Origin: Blautia sp. XA-2221
Lineage (GTDB): Bacteria > Bacillota > Clostridia > Lachnospirales > Lachnospiraceae
Reading direction: 5' to 3'
DNA: 64,000 nt
Assembly: GCF_028767025.1 (NCBI RefSeq)
Contig: NZ_JAJQXX010000003.1
Coordinates: 62,001-126,000 of the forward strand
Below are positions 44,972 through 54,143 of the stretch, in pieces. The notes below the pieces were generated by a model. It was not told where the DNA came from. It did no database searches and saw only the letters and a list, made by a program, of their open reading frames with translations. The position numbers and the translations under genes were made by a program. How positions within the stretch are numbered: position 1 is the first letter of the stretch; each line of letters opens with the position of its first letter.

Positions 44972-45919
44972 ATGCTGGTATCTATTGTTATACCGTGCTA
45001 TAATTCAGAGCAGACCATCGGTAAAGTGGTGGAGCTTGCAATTGAAGAATTTGAGAAACTGAAAGATTACGAGTGTGAGTTTGTTCTGGTAAATGATTAT
45101 TCCAGAGACAACACATGGAAATCCATACATGCTCTTACGGAAAAATATCCAAATGTAAAAGGAATCAACCTGGCTAAGAATTTTGGACAGCACAATGCGA
45201 TTATGGCCGGAATGAATTATGCCAGGGGAGAGTTGATCCTGGGAATGGATGACGATATGCAGAATCATCCGTCACAGATCCCTCAGTTCCTTGACAAAAT
45301 GGAAGAGGGCTATGATATTGTGTTCGGAGTGTTTAAACAGAGGAAATTTTCCTGGTTTAAAAATCTTACCGGCGCAGTAAGCCGTTTCCTTTTGTGGCAT
45401 CTGCTGGACCGTCCGAAGGATATCCAGATGAGCAGTTTCTGGTGCTGCAGAAAGTATGTGAGAGACGAGGTTGTCAAATATGACGGCTATAATACGTTTC
45501 TTCAGGTATTGTTTTTCCGGACCACACATAATATTGCAAACATAGAGATCGAACATTTTGAGCGTGAGGTGGGAACCTCCAACTATAATTTCAAACGGGG
45601 ACTGAAACTGTTTATGTCCTGTCTGAATTTTACGGTGATCCCTCTGAGGGTATCCACATTTTTCGGGACTTTGTTCTCGGCAGCAGGTTTTATAGGCGCA
45701 GTTATTGTCTTTATCCGTAAACTTCTGGATCCGGCAGTTGCCATTGGCTGGTCTTCGTTGATGTGCGCCCTGCTGGTACTGTTCGGCATCTGCTTTCTGA
45801 TGCTGGGCATTATGGGAGAATATCTGGGAAAACTGATGCTGAATGTAAACAGGACACCTCAGTATGTGATCCGTGACAAAGAAAATATTTCCGAGAAAAC
45901 TGACAACGCAGATAATTAA
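44972..45919 (+). CDS. Polyprenyl-phosphate GT2 glycosyltransferase, ArnC/DPMS-like
   Basis: 315 residues. The cytoplasmic GT2 domain has VSIVIPCYNSEQTI, VLVNDYSRDNTW, NLAKNFGQHNAIMAG and the metal-binding DDDMQNHP. Two C-terminal membrane helices (about 230-290) are as in ArnC, GtrB and CsbB. Such enzymes move one sugar from a nucleotide donor to undecaprenyl phosphate. With flippase-like genes before it and a WecE-type aminotransferase after it, the donor may be a dTDP-4-amino-4,6-dideoxyhexose; this is inferred. Confidence 0.92.
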   Translation: MLVSIVIPCYNSEQTIGKVVELAIEEFEKLKDYECEFVLVNDYSRDNTWKSIHALTEKYPNVKGINLAKNFGQHNAIMAGMNYARGELILGMDDDMQNHPSQIPQFLDKMEEGYDIVFGVFKQRKFSWFKNLTGAVSRFLLWHLLDRPKDIQMSSFWCCRKYVRDEVVKYDGYNTFLQVLFFRTTHNIANIEIEHFEREVGTSNYNFKRGLKLFMSCLNFTVIPLRVSTFFGTLFSAAGFIGAVIVFIRKLLDPAVAIGWSSLMCALLVLFGICFLMLGIMGEYLGKLMLNVNRTPQYVIRDKENISEKTDNADN

Positions 45920-45935
45920 GAAACAGGAATAACAA

Positions 45936-47063
45936 ATGATAGATTTTAACAGGCCTGCAATTGTAGGAAAAGAACTGACATATATTAAAGACGCTGTAGA
46001 CCAGGGAATGCTGTGCGGGGATGGCAAGTATACGAAGCTGTGTTCTGCATGGATGAAGGAACGGTTTCAGGCAAATCAGGTGTTTCTGACAACCTCCTGT
46101 ACGCATGCTCTGGAAATGGCGGCATTTCTCTGTGATATAGAGCCCGGAGATGAGGTGATCATGCCTTCCTATACCTTTGTATCCACAGCAGACGCTTTTG
46201 TTCTGAGAGGAGCGAAGATCGTGTTTGTGGATATCAGGCCGGACACTATGAACATGGATGAAAACCTGATCGAGCAGGCAATCACAGAAAAAACAAAGGC
46301 GATTGTCCCGGTTCATTATGCGGGCGTTGCCTGCGAGATGGATGCGATCATGGCTCTTGCAGAGAAATATCATCTGAAGGTAGTGGAGGACGCTGCCCAG
46401 GGTGTGGAAGCCTATTACCATGGAAAAGCTCTGGGAACAATCGGAGACTTTGGCTGCTACAGCTTCCATGAAACAAAGAATTATACTATGGGAGAGGGCG
46501 GAGCCCTTGTTTTCCAGAAAAATGAATATCAGGAAAAGGCAGAGATCCTCAGAGAAAAAGGAACAGACAGAAGTAAATTTTTTCGGGGACAGGTAGATAA
46601 ATACCGCTGGATCGATTACGGTTCTTCTTATCTTCCAAGCGAGATGAATGCCGCGTATCTTTATGCTCAGCTTGAGGAAGCGGAAAAAATCGACTGCAAA
46701 CGGCATCAGATCTATGACTATTACCATGAGGGACTGAAGATCCTGGAGGATCAGGGAAAGATCCAGAGACCTTTTGTACCGGAAGGCTGCAAGCACAATG
46801 CTCATATGTACTATATAAAGGTCAGGGATCTGGAGACCAGAAGCAGACTGATTTCTTATCTGAAACAAAACGGAATCTGCACTGCCTTTCATTATGTACC
46901 TCTTCACAGCTCTCCGGCAGGCAGAAAATTTGGGCGTTTTAACGGAGAGGATGTTTATACCACTCGGGAAAGCGAACGGCTTTTAAGACTGCCTATGTTC
47001 TATAATCTGGAAATATCTGATGTGGAATACATTACAGAAAAAATACTTTCATTTGAGTTTTGA
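45936..47063 (+). CDS. wecE: dTDP-4-amino-4,6-dideoxygalactose transaminase, WecE/RffA type
   Basis: 375 residues, nearly colinear with E. coli RffA by memory. CGDGKYTKLC, LTTSCTHALEMAA, EVIMPSYTFVSTADAFVLRG, VVEDAAQGVEAY and the Schiff-base Lys181 in SFHETKNYT are all present, as is FFRGQVDKYRW. It adds an amino group at C4 of dTDP-4-keto-6-deoxyglucose, the RmlB product, using glutamate and PLP. The closeness to RffA makes dTDP-Fuc4N the most likely product, with a 4-epimeric product possible. Confidence 0.92.
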   Translation: MIDFNRPAIVGKELTYIKDAVDQGMLCGDGKYTKLCSAWMKERFQANQVFLTTSCTHALEMAAFLCDIEPGDEVIMPSYTFVSTADAFVLRGAKIVFVDIRPDTMNMDENLIEQAITEKTKAIVPVHYAGVACEMDAIMALAEKYHLKVVEDAAQGVEAYYHGKALGTIGDFGCYSFHETKNYTMGEGGALVFQKNEYQEKAEILREKGTDRSKFFRGQVDKYRWIDYGSSYLPSEMNAAYLYAQLEEAEKIDCKRHQIYDYYHEGLKILEDQGKIQRPFVPEGCKHNAHMYYIKVRDLETRSRLISYLKQNGICTAFHYVPLHSSPAGRKFGRFNGEDVYTTRESERLLRLPMFYNLEISDVEYITEKILSFEF

Positions 47064-47076
47064 CGGAGGAAGCATA

Positions 47077-48351
47077 ATGAAAAATAAAATAGCAGGCACT
47101 GTGGCAGCCGGAATTGCGGCGCTGCTGATCCCGGCAGTGTCCGTGCAGGCGGTAACTGTGAATTTCGGTACGGCGGCAGCAGTAAGCTCCGATAGTATCC
47201 AGGGATGGCCGAAAGGACCGGACACAGTTTCTGAGACAGCAGTTCTGATCGATGCGGATACAGGCGCCGTACTTTATGACAAAGGAAAAGATGAGTACCG
47301 TTATCCGGCAAGTACCACAAAGATCATGACTGTGCTGACAGCAATCGAAAACAGCTCCCCGAAGGATTCGGTAACCTTTACAGAAACCGGGGTCCGGGAT
47401 GTGACCTGGGACAGCTCCAATATTGGAATGAAGCTGGGTGAAACCATTACCATGAAAGACTGCTGGTATGCGGCCATTATCAAATCTGCCAATGAAGTGT
47501 GCGCTCAGATGGCAGAATATGTAGGGGGAACAGAAGCTCAGTTCATTGATATGATGAATGAGAAGGCCAGGGAGCTTGGATGCAAAAACACACATTTTGC
47601 CAATGCCAGCGGGCTTCCGGATTCCAATCACTATACGACAGCCTATGATCTGGCGAAGATCATGCGGGCAGGACTTCAGAACCCCAGGTTCCGGAAAGTG
47701 ATCAGCGCAGCCAATTATACGATTCCGGCTACAAATCTCAGCGAGGCAAGGGGAATGCATACTCATATGCCTCTTATGGCAAAAGAATCCAATCTTTATT
47801 ATGAAGGATGCATTGGCGGAAAAACAGGCAATACCAATGACGCAGGTCATACCCTTGTAGTTGCTGCGGAGCGGAACGGAAGAACATATATTGCCGTTAC
47901 CATGCGGACAGCAGATCTGGGAGCAAACTGTACAGACAGTATCGCGCTTTTTGATTATGCATTTGATCATTTTGATACGCTGACAGTCAACGGAAAACAA
48001 ATGACTGTACCAAAAGGTGTAACAGCGGATCAGCTTACTGTAGAGCAGGTGGACAAAAACGGAAAAATGCTGAACCGTTATTTTTATAACGGACAGTATG
48101 TAGGTTATGCGGCGCCGGCCGCAATTCCCACACCGCAGGCTGTGCAGACAGCAGCGGGAACAGGGGAAAACACTTCCGGCGCACAGACAGTACAGGAAGA
48201 ACCGGAGATGCCGGAACAGGAAGCTGAGGATGGACTTTCCGATACGTCAAAAGTCCTTCTTGGAGTGATGGCAGTGATGGCTGTGATTCTGGTGGCATTA
48301 ATGACAGCCCTTTACTTTAAAGAGAAAAAAATGTACGGTTCCAGAAAATAG
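47077..48351 (+). CDS. D-alanyl-D-alanine carboxypeptidase, DacF/PBP5 family
   Basis: 424 residues. A signal peptide ends near VQA. The penicillin-binding motifs are complete: Ser79-x-x-Lys82 (PASTTKIM), SAN (IKSANEV) and GGKTGNT. A C-terminal membrane helix (about 390-412) anchors it, replacing the usual amphipathic helix. It trims the terminal D-alanine from peptidoglycan stems outside the membrane. Its place inside the sugar operon, 10 bp before rmlA, is unusual. It may prepare wall sites for polymer attachment, or the link may only be co-expression. The ATG follows CGGAGGAAG. Confidence 0.93.
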   Translation: MKNKIAGTVAAGIAALLIPAVSVQAVTVNFGTAAAVSSDSIQGWPKGPDTVSETAVLIDADTGAVLYDKGKDEYRYPASTTKIMTVLTAIENSSPKDSVTFTETGVRDVTWDSSNIGMKLGETITMKDCWYAAIIKSANEVCAQMAEYVGGTEAQFIDMMNEKARELGCKNTHFANASGLPDSNHYTTAYDLAKIMRAGLQNPRFRKVISAANYTIPATNLSEARGMHTHMPLMAKESNLYYEGCIGGKTGNTNDAGHTLVVAAERNGRTYIAVTMRTADLGANCTDSIALFDYAFDHFDTLTVNGKQMTVPKGVTADQLTVEQVDKNGKMLNRYFYNGQYVGYAAPAAIPTPQAVQTAAGTGENTSGAQTVQEEPEMPEQEAEDGLSDTSKVLLGVMAVMAVILVALMTALYFKEKKMYGSRK

Positions 48352-48361
48352 GAGGAGAAAT

Positions 48362-49240
48362 ATGAAAGGTATTATTTTAGCAGGCGGTTCAGGAACAAGA
48401 TTATATCCATTGACAAAGGCAATTTCCAAGCAGATCATGCCGGTGTATGACAAGCCTATGATTTACTATCCGCTTTCTACGCTGATGCTGGCAGGGATCA
48501 GAGAAATTATGATCATTTCCACACCGAGAGATCTTCCGGTGTTTGAAGAGCTTCTGGGAGATGGAAAACAGCTTGGAATGCGTTTTGAGTATGCGGTTCA
48601 GGAACAGCCCAGGGGACTGGCAGACGCATTTATCATTGGAGAGGACTTTATTGGAGATGATGCGGTTGCCCTTGTTCTGGGTGACAATATTTTTTACGGT
48701 CAGAGCTTTTCCAGAGTGCTTCAGAATGCATATAAGAGAACAGAAGAGGAAAAGGGTGCAACAATCTTTGGCTATTATGTAAGAGATCCGAGAGAGTACG
48801 GTGTGGTAGAGTTTGATGAGAATGGCCGCGCTCTTTCCATTGAGGAAAAACCAGAGCATCCGAAGTCCAATTATGCAGTTCCGGGACTTTATTTCTATGA
48901 CAATGATGTAGTGGAGATCGCAAAAAATGTAAAACCTTCTGCAAGAGGTGAAATTGAGATCACAAGCATCAACAATGAATATCTGAACAGAGGAACTCTG
49001 AAGGTAGAAACTCTGGGAAGAGGCTTTGCATGGCTGGATACAGGAAACCATGATTCTCTTCTGGACGCAGCTGATTTTGTTTCCGCAGTCCAGAAACGTC
49101 AGGGACTTTATGTTTCCTGTATTGAGGAAATTGCCTACAAACGTGGATTTATCAATAAAGAGCAGCTTGTGGAGCTGGCGCAGCCGCTTCTCAAAACTGC
49201 ATATGGAAAATATCTGATCGAAGTAGCGGAGGGCTTATAA
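48362..49240 (+). CDS. rmlA: Glucose-1-phosphate thymidylyltransferase
   Basis: 292 residues. The nucleotidyltransferase signature [16 protein letters not shown] is at the N-terminus, followed by [26 protein letters not shown] and [13 protein letters not shown]. It makes dTDP-glucose from dTTP and glucose-1-phosphate, feeding both rhamnose and the WecE branch. One base separates it from rmlC. Confidence 0.98.
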   Translation: MKGIILAGGSGTRLYPLTKAISKQIMPVYDKPMIYYPLSTLMLAGIREIMIISTPRDLPVFEELLGDGKQLGMRFEYAVQEQPRGLADAFIIGEDFIGDDAVALVLGDNIFYGQSFSRVLQNAYKRTEEEKGATIFGYYVRDPREYGVVEFDENGRALSIEEKPEHPKSNYAVPGLYFYDNDVVEIAKNVKPSARGEIEITSINNEYLNRGTLKVETLGRGFAWLDTGNHDSLLDAADFVSAVQKRQGLYVSCIEEIAYKRGFINKEQLVELAQPLLKTAYGKYLIEVAEGL

Positions 49241-49241
49241 A

Positions 49242-49811
49242 ATGGGAAAAATTACAGTAGAGACCTGCCATATTGAAGGATTAAAAGTGATCACTCCTGC
49301 AGTGTTCGGCGATGAGCGCGGATACTTTATGGAAACTTACAATTACAATGATTACAAGGCAGCAGGTATTGACCAGGAGTTTGTTCAGGATAATCAGTCC
49401 AGCTCCAGAAAAGGCGTTCTCCGGGGACTTCATTTTCAGATCAATTACCCGCAGGATAAGCTGGTCCGTGTAGTAAGCGGAGAGGTTTATGATGTTGCTG
49501 TGGACCTTCGTGAAGGTTCTCCTACTTATGGACAGTGGTACGGAGTTCTGCTTTCTGCAGAAAATAAAAAACAGTTCTTCATTCCCAAGAACTTTGCACA
49601 CGGATTCCTTGTTCTTTCTGATTCTGCTGAGTTTGCCTATAAGTGCACAGATTTTTATCATCCAAATGATGAGGGAGGACTTGCATACAACGACCCGGAT
49701 ATTGCAGTAGAATGGCCGATTCCGGAGGGAATGGAACTGATTCTTTCTGACAAGGATAAAAAATGGGGAAGTTTTCAGGAATATTCCGCAAACAGGAGCA
49801 AAAAGGATTGA
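49242..49811 (+). CDS. rmlC: dTDP-4-dehydrorhamnose 3,5-epimerase
   Basis: 189 residues. A cupin enzyme with GDERGYFMETYN, QDNQSSSRKGVLRGLHFQ (containing the catalytic His), the DLREGSPTYGQW segment and FIPKNFAHGFLVLSD. It epimerises the RmlB product at C3 and C5. Its stop codon overlaps the next gene's TTG start. Confidence 0.98.
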   Translation: MGKITVETCHIEGLKVITPAVFGDERGYFMETYNYNDYKAAGIDQEFVQDNQSSSRKGVLRGLHFQINYPQDKLVRVVSGEVYDVAVDLREGSPTYGQWYGVLLSAENKKQFFIPKNFAHGFLVLSDSAEFAYKCTDFYHPNDEGGLAYNDPDIAVEWPIPEGMELILSDKDKKWGSFQEYSANRSKKD

Positions 49812-50614
49812 AAAAAGAGACATGGCTGCCAGGGGAATTGTACAGGAACAGACGACTGGTTTTTTCCCTGGCAAAAAACGATTTTAAAACAAAATATGCA
49901 GGTTCCTATTTCGGAACCATATGGGCCTTTATCCAGCCGGTAGTTACCATCTGTGTGTACTGGTTTGTGTTTGGTCTGGCTTTAAGAAGCGGAGCTGACA
50001 GAGGAGTTCCTTTTGTTCTCTGGCTGGTGGCAGGTCTGGTACCCTGGTTCTTTTTGCAGGACGGTCTTACAGGCGGTACAAATTCTCTTCTGGAATACAA
50101 TTATCTGGTAAAAAAGGTAGTATTTAATATCCGCATCCTTCCTGTGGTAAAAGTGATCTCAGCCGGGTTTGTCCACTGCTTCTTTGTGCTGATCGTTCTG
50201 GTGATCTATACCTGTATGGGCTATCCGCCTACCTGGTATGCGCTTCAGCTTATTTATTACAGCTTCTGTATTTTTATGCTGATCCTGGCAGTGACTTATT
50301 TTTCCAGCGCAGTAGTGGTATTTTTCCGGGATCTCAGTCAGATCATCAACATTGCGCTTCAGGTAGGAATATGGGTAACTCCCATTATGTGGAATTTCAG
50401 CGACCTTGGTCTTACGGGAATCCTTACAAAGATCCTGAAGCTGAATCCGGTATTTTATGTGGTACAGGGATATCGTGATTCTCTGATCGATCATGTGGGA
50501 TTCTGGCAGCATCCGGCTCTGACTTTGTATTTTTGGGCCTTTACACTGGTACTGTTTTTCCTTGGAACAAGACTGTTCAAAAAACTTCAGGTACATTTTG
50601 CAGATGTACTGTAA
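49808..50614 (+). CDS. Polysaccharide ABC exporter, permease (Wzm/TagG-like)
   Basis: 268 residues with six predicted membrane helices. KNDFKTKYAGSYFGTIWAFIQP at the N-terminus and the late WVTPIMWNF and LNPVFYVVQGYRD segments are typical of ABC-2 polysaccharide exporters. It moves a lipid-linked glycan across the membrane together with the following ATPase. Start taken as TTG in the TTGA overlap with rmlC, after AGGAG. An in-frame ATG 15 codons earlier lies within rmlC and lacks a clear site. Confidence 0.92.
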   Translation: MKKETWLPGELYRNRRLVFSLAKNDFKTKYAGSYFGTIWAFIQPVVTICVYWFVFGLALRSGADRGVPFVLWLVAGLVPWFFLQDGLTGGTNSLLEYNYLVKKVVFNIRILPVVKVISAGFVHCFFVLIVLVIYTCMGYPPTWYALQLIYYSFCIFMLILAVTYFSSAVVVFFRDLSQIINIALQVGIWVTPIMWNFSDLGLTGILTKILKLNPVFYVVQGYRDSLIDHVGFWQHPALTLYFWAFTLVLFFLGTRLFKKLQVHFADVL

Positions 50615-50626
50615 ACGGAGAAAAAA

Positions 50627-51883
50627 ATGAGTGAATTTGCAATTCAGGTAAAACATCTGGACAAGATGTATAAATTATATAATAAGCCTTCAGACAGACT
50701 GCGGGAAACTTTGGGCTTTAAGGTTCCGGTCAGAGAGCATTATGCTCTGCGAGATGTGAATTTTCAGGTGGAGCGGGGAGAAACTGTGGGGATCATCGGA
50801 ACAAACGGTTCCGGAAAATCCACAATCCTCAAGATCATTACCGGAGTTTTGAATCCCACTGCAGGAGAAGTGAAGGTGGACGGAAGGATTTCCGCTCTTC
50901 TGGAGCTGGGAGCCGGATTTAACATGGAATATACAGGAATCGAAAACGTATATCTCAACGGAACCATGATGGGATTTTCAAAGGAAGAGGTAGATGCCAG
51001 ACTTCAGGATATCCTGGATTTTGCAGATATCGGAGATTTTGTTTATCAGCCTGTAAAATCTTATTCCAGCGGTATGTTTGTCCGTCTGGCATTTGCGGTT
51101 GCCATTAATATTGATCCGGAAATTCTGATCGTTGACGAGGCGCTGTCTGTAGGAGATGTGTTCTTTCAGGCAAAGTGCTACCGGAAATTTGAAGAATTTA
51201 AAAAAATGGGAAAAACCATTCTTTTTGTCAGCCATGACCTGAGCAGCATTTCCCGGTATTGTGACAGAGTGATTCTTCTGAACAAGGGAGTGAAGCTGGA
51301 AGAAGGTTCTCCAAAACAGATGGTGGATATGTACAAGCAGCTTCTGGTAGGTCAGGATCCTGCAAAAGCCGAGGAAAAGAAAGAAGAGCAGAAAGAAAAC
51401 TGGAGCCAGCAGTTCCAGGTAAATCCCAATATGCTGGAATATGGAACCAAGCTTGCGGAGATTGTGGATTTTGCAGTTCTGGATGATAAAGGCCGCTGTA
51501 CCAATACTATTGAAAAGGGCAGCAGCTTCCGGATTCGGATGAAGGTGGTATTTCATCAGGATATTCAGGAACCGATCATGGCCTATACCTTTAAGGATAT
51601 CAAGGGTACAGAGATCACAGGGACCAACACTCTGTTTGAAAAAAAATCGGTGGAACATTCTCAGTCAGGAGACTGCTGTACTGTGACCTTTGAGCAGGAA
51701 ATGTTCCTGCAGGGAGGGGAATATCTCCTTTCCTTTGGCTGCACCGGATATAAGGACGGAGAGTTTACAGTTTTCCACAGGCTGTATGACGCATGTAATA
51801 TCACAGTGGTTTCCAACAAGAACACAGTTGGATTTTATGATATGAACTCAAAAGTGGAGATTCGCTACGGAGAAAAAGCATGA
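50627..51883 (+). CDS. Polysaccharide ABC exporter, ATPase with C-terminal carbohydrate-binding-type domain (Wzt-like)
   Basis: 418 residues. The ABC module (1 to about 245) has GTNGSGKST (Walker A), the short signature SYSSGMFVRLAFA typical of O-antigen exporters, and LIVDEALSVGD (Walker B). After a charged linker, residues about 265-418 form an extra beta-rich domain (IVDFAVLDDKGRCTNTIEKG to the end). This arrangement matches Wzt proteins whose C-terminal domain recognises the capped end of the polymer. It overlaps the WbdD-like gene by 4 bases, so exporter and capping enzyme are made together. Confidence 0.9.
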   Translation: MSEFAIQVKHLDKMYKLYNKPSDRLRETLGFKVPVREHYALRDVNFQVERGETVGIIGTNGSGKSTILKIITGVLNPTAGEVKVDGRISALLELGAGFNMEYTGIENVYLNGTMMGFSKEEVDARLQDILDFADIGDFVYQPVKSYSSGMFVRLAFAVAINIDPEILIVDEALSVGDVFFQAKCYRKFEEFKKMGKTILFVSHDLSSISRYCDRVILLNKGVKLEEGSPKQMVDMYKQLLVGQDPAKAEEKKEEQKENWSQQFQVNPNMLEYGTKLAEIVDFAVLDDKGRCTNTIEKGSSFRIRMKVVFHQDIQEPIMAYTFKDIKGTEITGTNTLFEKKSVEHSQSGDCCTVTFEQEMFLQGGEYLLSFGCTGYKDGEFTVFHRLYDACNITVVSNKNTVGFYDMNSKVEIRYGEKA

Positions 51884-54063
51884 TAGAAAAAATCGGTAAG
51901 GCAGTCTTGGATGATACCTGTTATCCGGGACAGGATTTATACAGTGACGGAGCCATAGAGGATGAAATGCTGGAAATTGCCAGAACTTATCCCAAAGAGC
52001 AGTGGAACCAGGTGATCGCACAGCGAAAAAGCTGGCCCATTCTCTATCATTTTTCCCACGTAAGGGAAAATATTTTAAGCTGGCTTCCGTTTACCGGAAA
52101 AGAAAATGTGCTGGAAATCGGTTCCGGCTGTGGCGCTATTACAGGTGCGCTCTGTGAAAAAGCAGAGAAAGTCACCTGTATTGAGCTGTCCAAAAAACGA
52201 AGTGAGATCAATGCCTGGAGACATAAAGACTGCGAAAATCTCACAATACTTATGGGAAATTTTCAGGAGATCGAGCCTGCGCTGACGGAGAAGTATGATT
52301 ACATTACTCTGATCGGCGTTTTTGAGTATGGGGAAAACTATATTCAGAGTGATACCCCTTATGTGGATTTTCTGAAAACCATTGCCCGTCATCTGAAACC
52401 GGGCGGACAGATCGTTCTTGCCATCGAAAACCGTTTTGGACTGAAATACTGGGCAGGCTGTACAGAGGATCACTTTGGAACATTATTCGAGGGGCTGGAA
52501 GGCTATCCGACAACAAAGGGTGTAAAGACCTTTACCAAAAAAGAGCTTACAGAAATTCTGGAAAAAGCAGGGAATCTGAAAGCCCAGTGGTATTATCCGT
52601 TTCCAGATTACAAGCTTCCCATGACCATATATTCAGACAGGCGGCTTCCTTTAAAGGGAGAGCTGAACCGTATGGAAACGAATTTTGACCGGCTGCGTCT
52701 GCAGCTGTTTCAGGAATCTCCTGTTTATGATTCGCTTCTGGATAATGATATGTTTCCGGAGTTTTCCAATTCCTTTCTTCTCCTGATCGGAAAAGAACAG
52801 ATCTGCCCGGAGATTGTGTATACCAAGTTTTCCAACGAGCGGGACGTGCGTTTTGCTCTGAGAACAGATATCTGTGAGCCGGGCAGATTTGAGAGATATG
52901 TGCAGAAGCTTCCTGCAAATGAAAAGGCCTGTGAGCATACAGCCGGTCTGGAACGGATCTGTGCAGAACTTACAGAAGATTATAAAAAGCAGGGGCTGGA
53001 ACTTAATCTCTGCAAAACAGTAAACGGAGCTGCAAGACTGGAGTATCTGGAGGGAATGACTCTGGAAGAAAAGCTGGATCGGCTTCTGGCTCAGGGGAAA
53101 TTTTCAGAGCTGGAGGAACTGTTCTTTTCTTATCTGAAAAAGATTCAGAGTATTCACAGTGGAAGCACATTTATAAAAACACCGGAGTTTATCCGGGTAT
53201 TTGGGGATGTACAGCTGAACGGAGAGTATCCGTGCGCAGAAATGTCCAATATTGATCTGGTACCTGCCAATATCCTGATCCTGAAGGACAGACAGGTTGT
53301 GATCGATTATGAGTGGACCTTTGATTTTCCGATTCCAGCAGGTTTTATCCTGTATCGGATGATCCATTATTATCTGGAAAGCGATGGAAAGCGTCGTGTT
53401 CTGAAGGACAGAGATTTTTATGGCAAGGCAGGCATTACCCAGGAAGAACTTGCCGTTTACGCACAAATGGAAAAGAATTTCCAGAAGTATATGCAGGGAA
53501 GTCATGTGCCTCTTCTTTCTATGTATGAAGATGTTTCTCCGGGCAAGGTGGAGATTCTTCCCTATTATGAGCAGATGAGAGCAGCCGGGGCAGAACGGAG
53601 ACTTCAGGTGTTTTTTGACCGGGGAAATGGATTCTCAGAGGAAGATTCCGAAGTTTACCCTATGAATAGAACAGGGATCAGTATGGAACTTGAGATTCCG
53701 GATAATGTGAAAAATCTTCGTCTTGATCCGGGAGAAGCAGCAGGCGGTCTGATCCTCCGGAAACTTACATTTGAAAATGACATAAAGGCAGATTTTACCA
53801 CAAACGGTTTTCCGGTAGGAGCTGACAGCTATTATTTCGGCGGCGGAGATCCCCAGTTTGTGATCGGAAATATCAGTGGAGAGAAAAAACTCAGGATTGA
53901 AATTGAGATCATGAAGGCGCAGGATGCGGGAGAAAAGTTCTGGAAGAGCTTCGGTCTGGTATCAGCGGAAAAGGACGAAGAGATCCGCAGACTGAAAGAA
54001 AAGATCAGTCAGATGGAAAACACAAAAATCTGGAAATTATACAGAAGCATTAAGAAAAAATAA
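51880..54063 (+). CDS. WbdD-like bifunctional methyltransferase and kinase-fold protein
   Basis: 727 residues. The N-terminal class I SAM methyltransferase has motif I at Val77 onward (VLEIGSGCGAITGAL), VTCIELSKKR and a late HLKPGGQIVLAIENRFG. A middle part holds a kinase-like pair: NIDLVPANIL, with Asp459 and Asn464 in the HxDxxxxN position (the His is Asn here), and VIDYEWTF with Asp476. A beta-rich part follows, and the end is a short coiled coil (EEIRRLKEKISQMENTK) with a basic tail. WbdD of E. coli caps O-antigen chains by methylation and phosphorylation and sets their length (family knowledge). The same layout next to a Wzt-like ATPase suggests this does the same. The kinase assignment is moderate. 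Confidence 0.75.
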   Translation: MIEKIGKAVLDDTCYPGQDLYSDGAIEDEMLEIARTYPKEQWNQVIAQRKSWPILYHFSHVRENILSWLPFTGKENVLEIGSGCGAITGALCEKAEKVTCIELSKKRSEINAWRHKDCENLTILMGNFQEIEPALTEKYDYITLIGVFEYGENYIQSDTPYVDFLKTIARHLKPGGQIVLAIENRFGLKYWAGCTEDHFGTLFEGLEGYPTTKGVKTFTKKELTEILEKAGNLKAQWYYPFPDYKLPMTIYSDRRLPLKGELNRMETNFDRLRLQLFQESPVYDSLLDNDMFPEFSNSFLLLIGKEQICPEIVYTKFSNERDVRFALRTDICEPGRFERYVQKLPANEKACEHTAGLERICAELTEDYKKQGLELNLCKTVNGAARLEYLEGMTLEEKLDRLLAQGKFSELEELFFSYLKKIQSIHSGSTFIKTPEFIRVFGDVQLNGEYPCAEMSNIDLVPANILILKDRQVVIDYEWTFDFPIPAGFILYRMIHYYLESDGKRRVLKDRDFYGKAGITQEELAVYAQMEKNFQKYMQGSHVPLLSMYEDVSPGKVEILPYYEQMRAAGAERRLQVFFDRGNGFSEEDSEVYPMNRTGISMELEIPDNVKNLRLDPGEAAGGLILRKLTFENDIKADFTTNGFPVGADSYYFGGGDPQFVIGNISGEKKLRIEIEIMKAQDAGEKFWKSFGLVSAEKDEEIRRLKEKISQMENTKIWKLYRSIKKK

Positions 54064-54094
54064 GCTGTCAGAGATAAATGGCAGAAAGAAAGGG

Positions 54095-54121
54095 TCTGAA
54101 GGCAAAATTCCGGCCTTCAGA
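54095..54121 (+). promoter_or_regulatory. Intercistronic hairpin before the first double glycosyltransferase gene
   Basis: TCTGAAGGC pairs with GCCTTCAGA around a 9-base loop in the only large gap (80 bp) inside the operon. There is no T-run, so it is more likely an RNA-processing or stability element than a terminator. Confidence 0.45.
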
Positions 54122-54143
54122 TCAGACAGAATGAGGATGAAAT

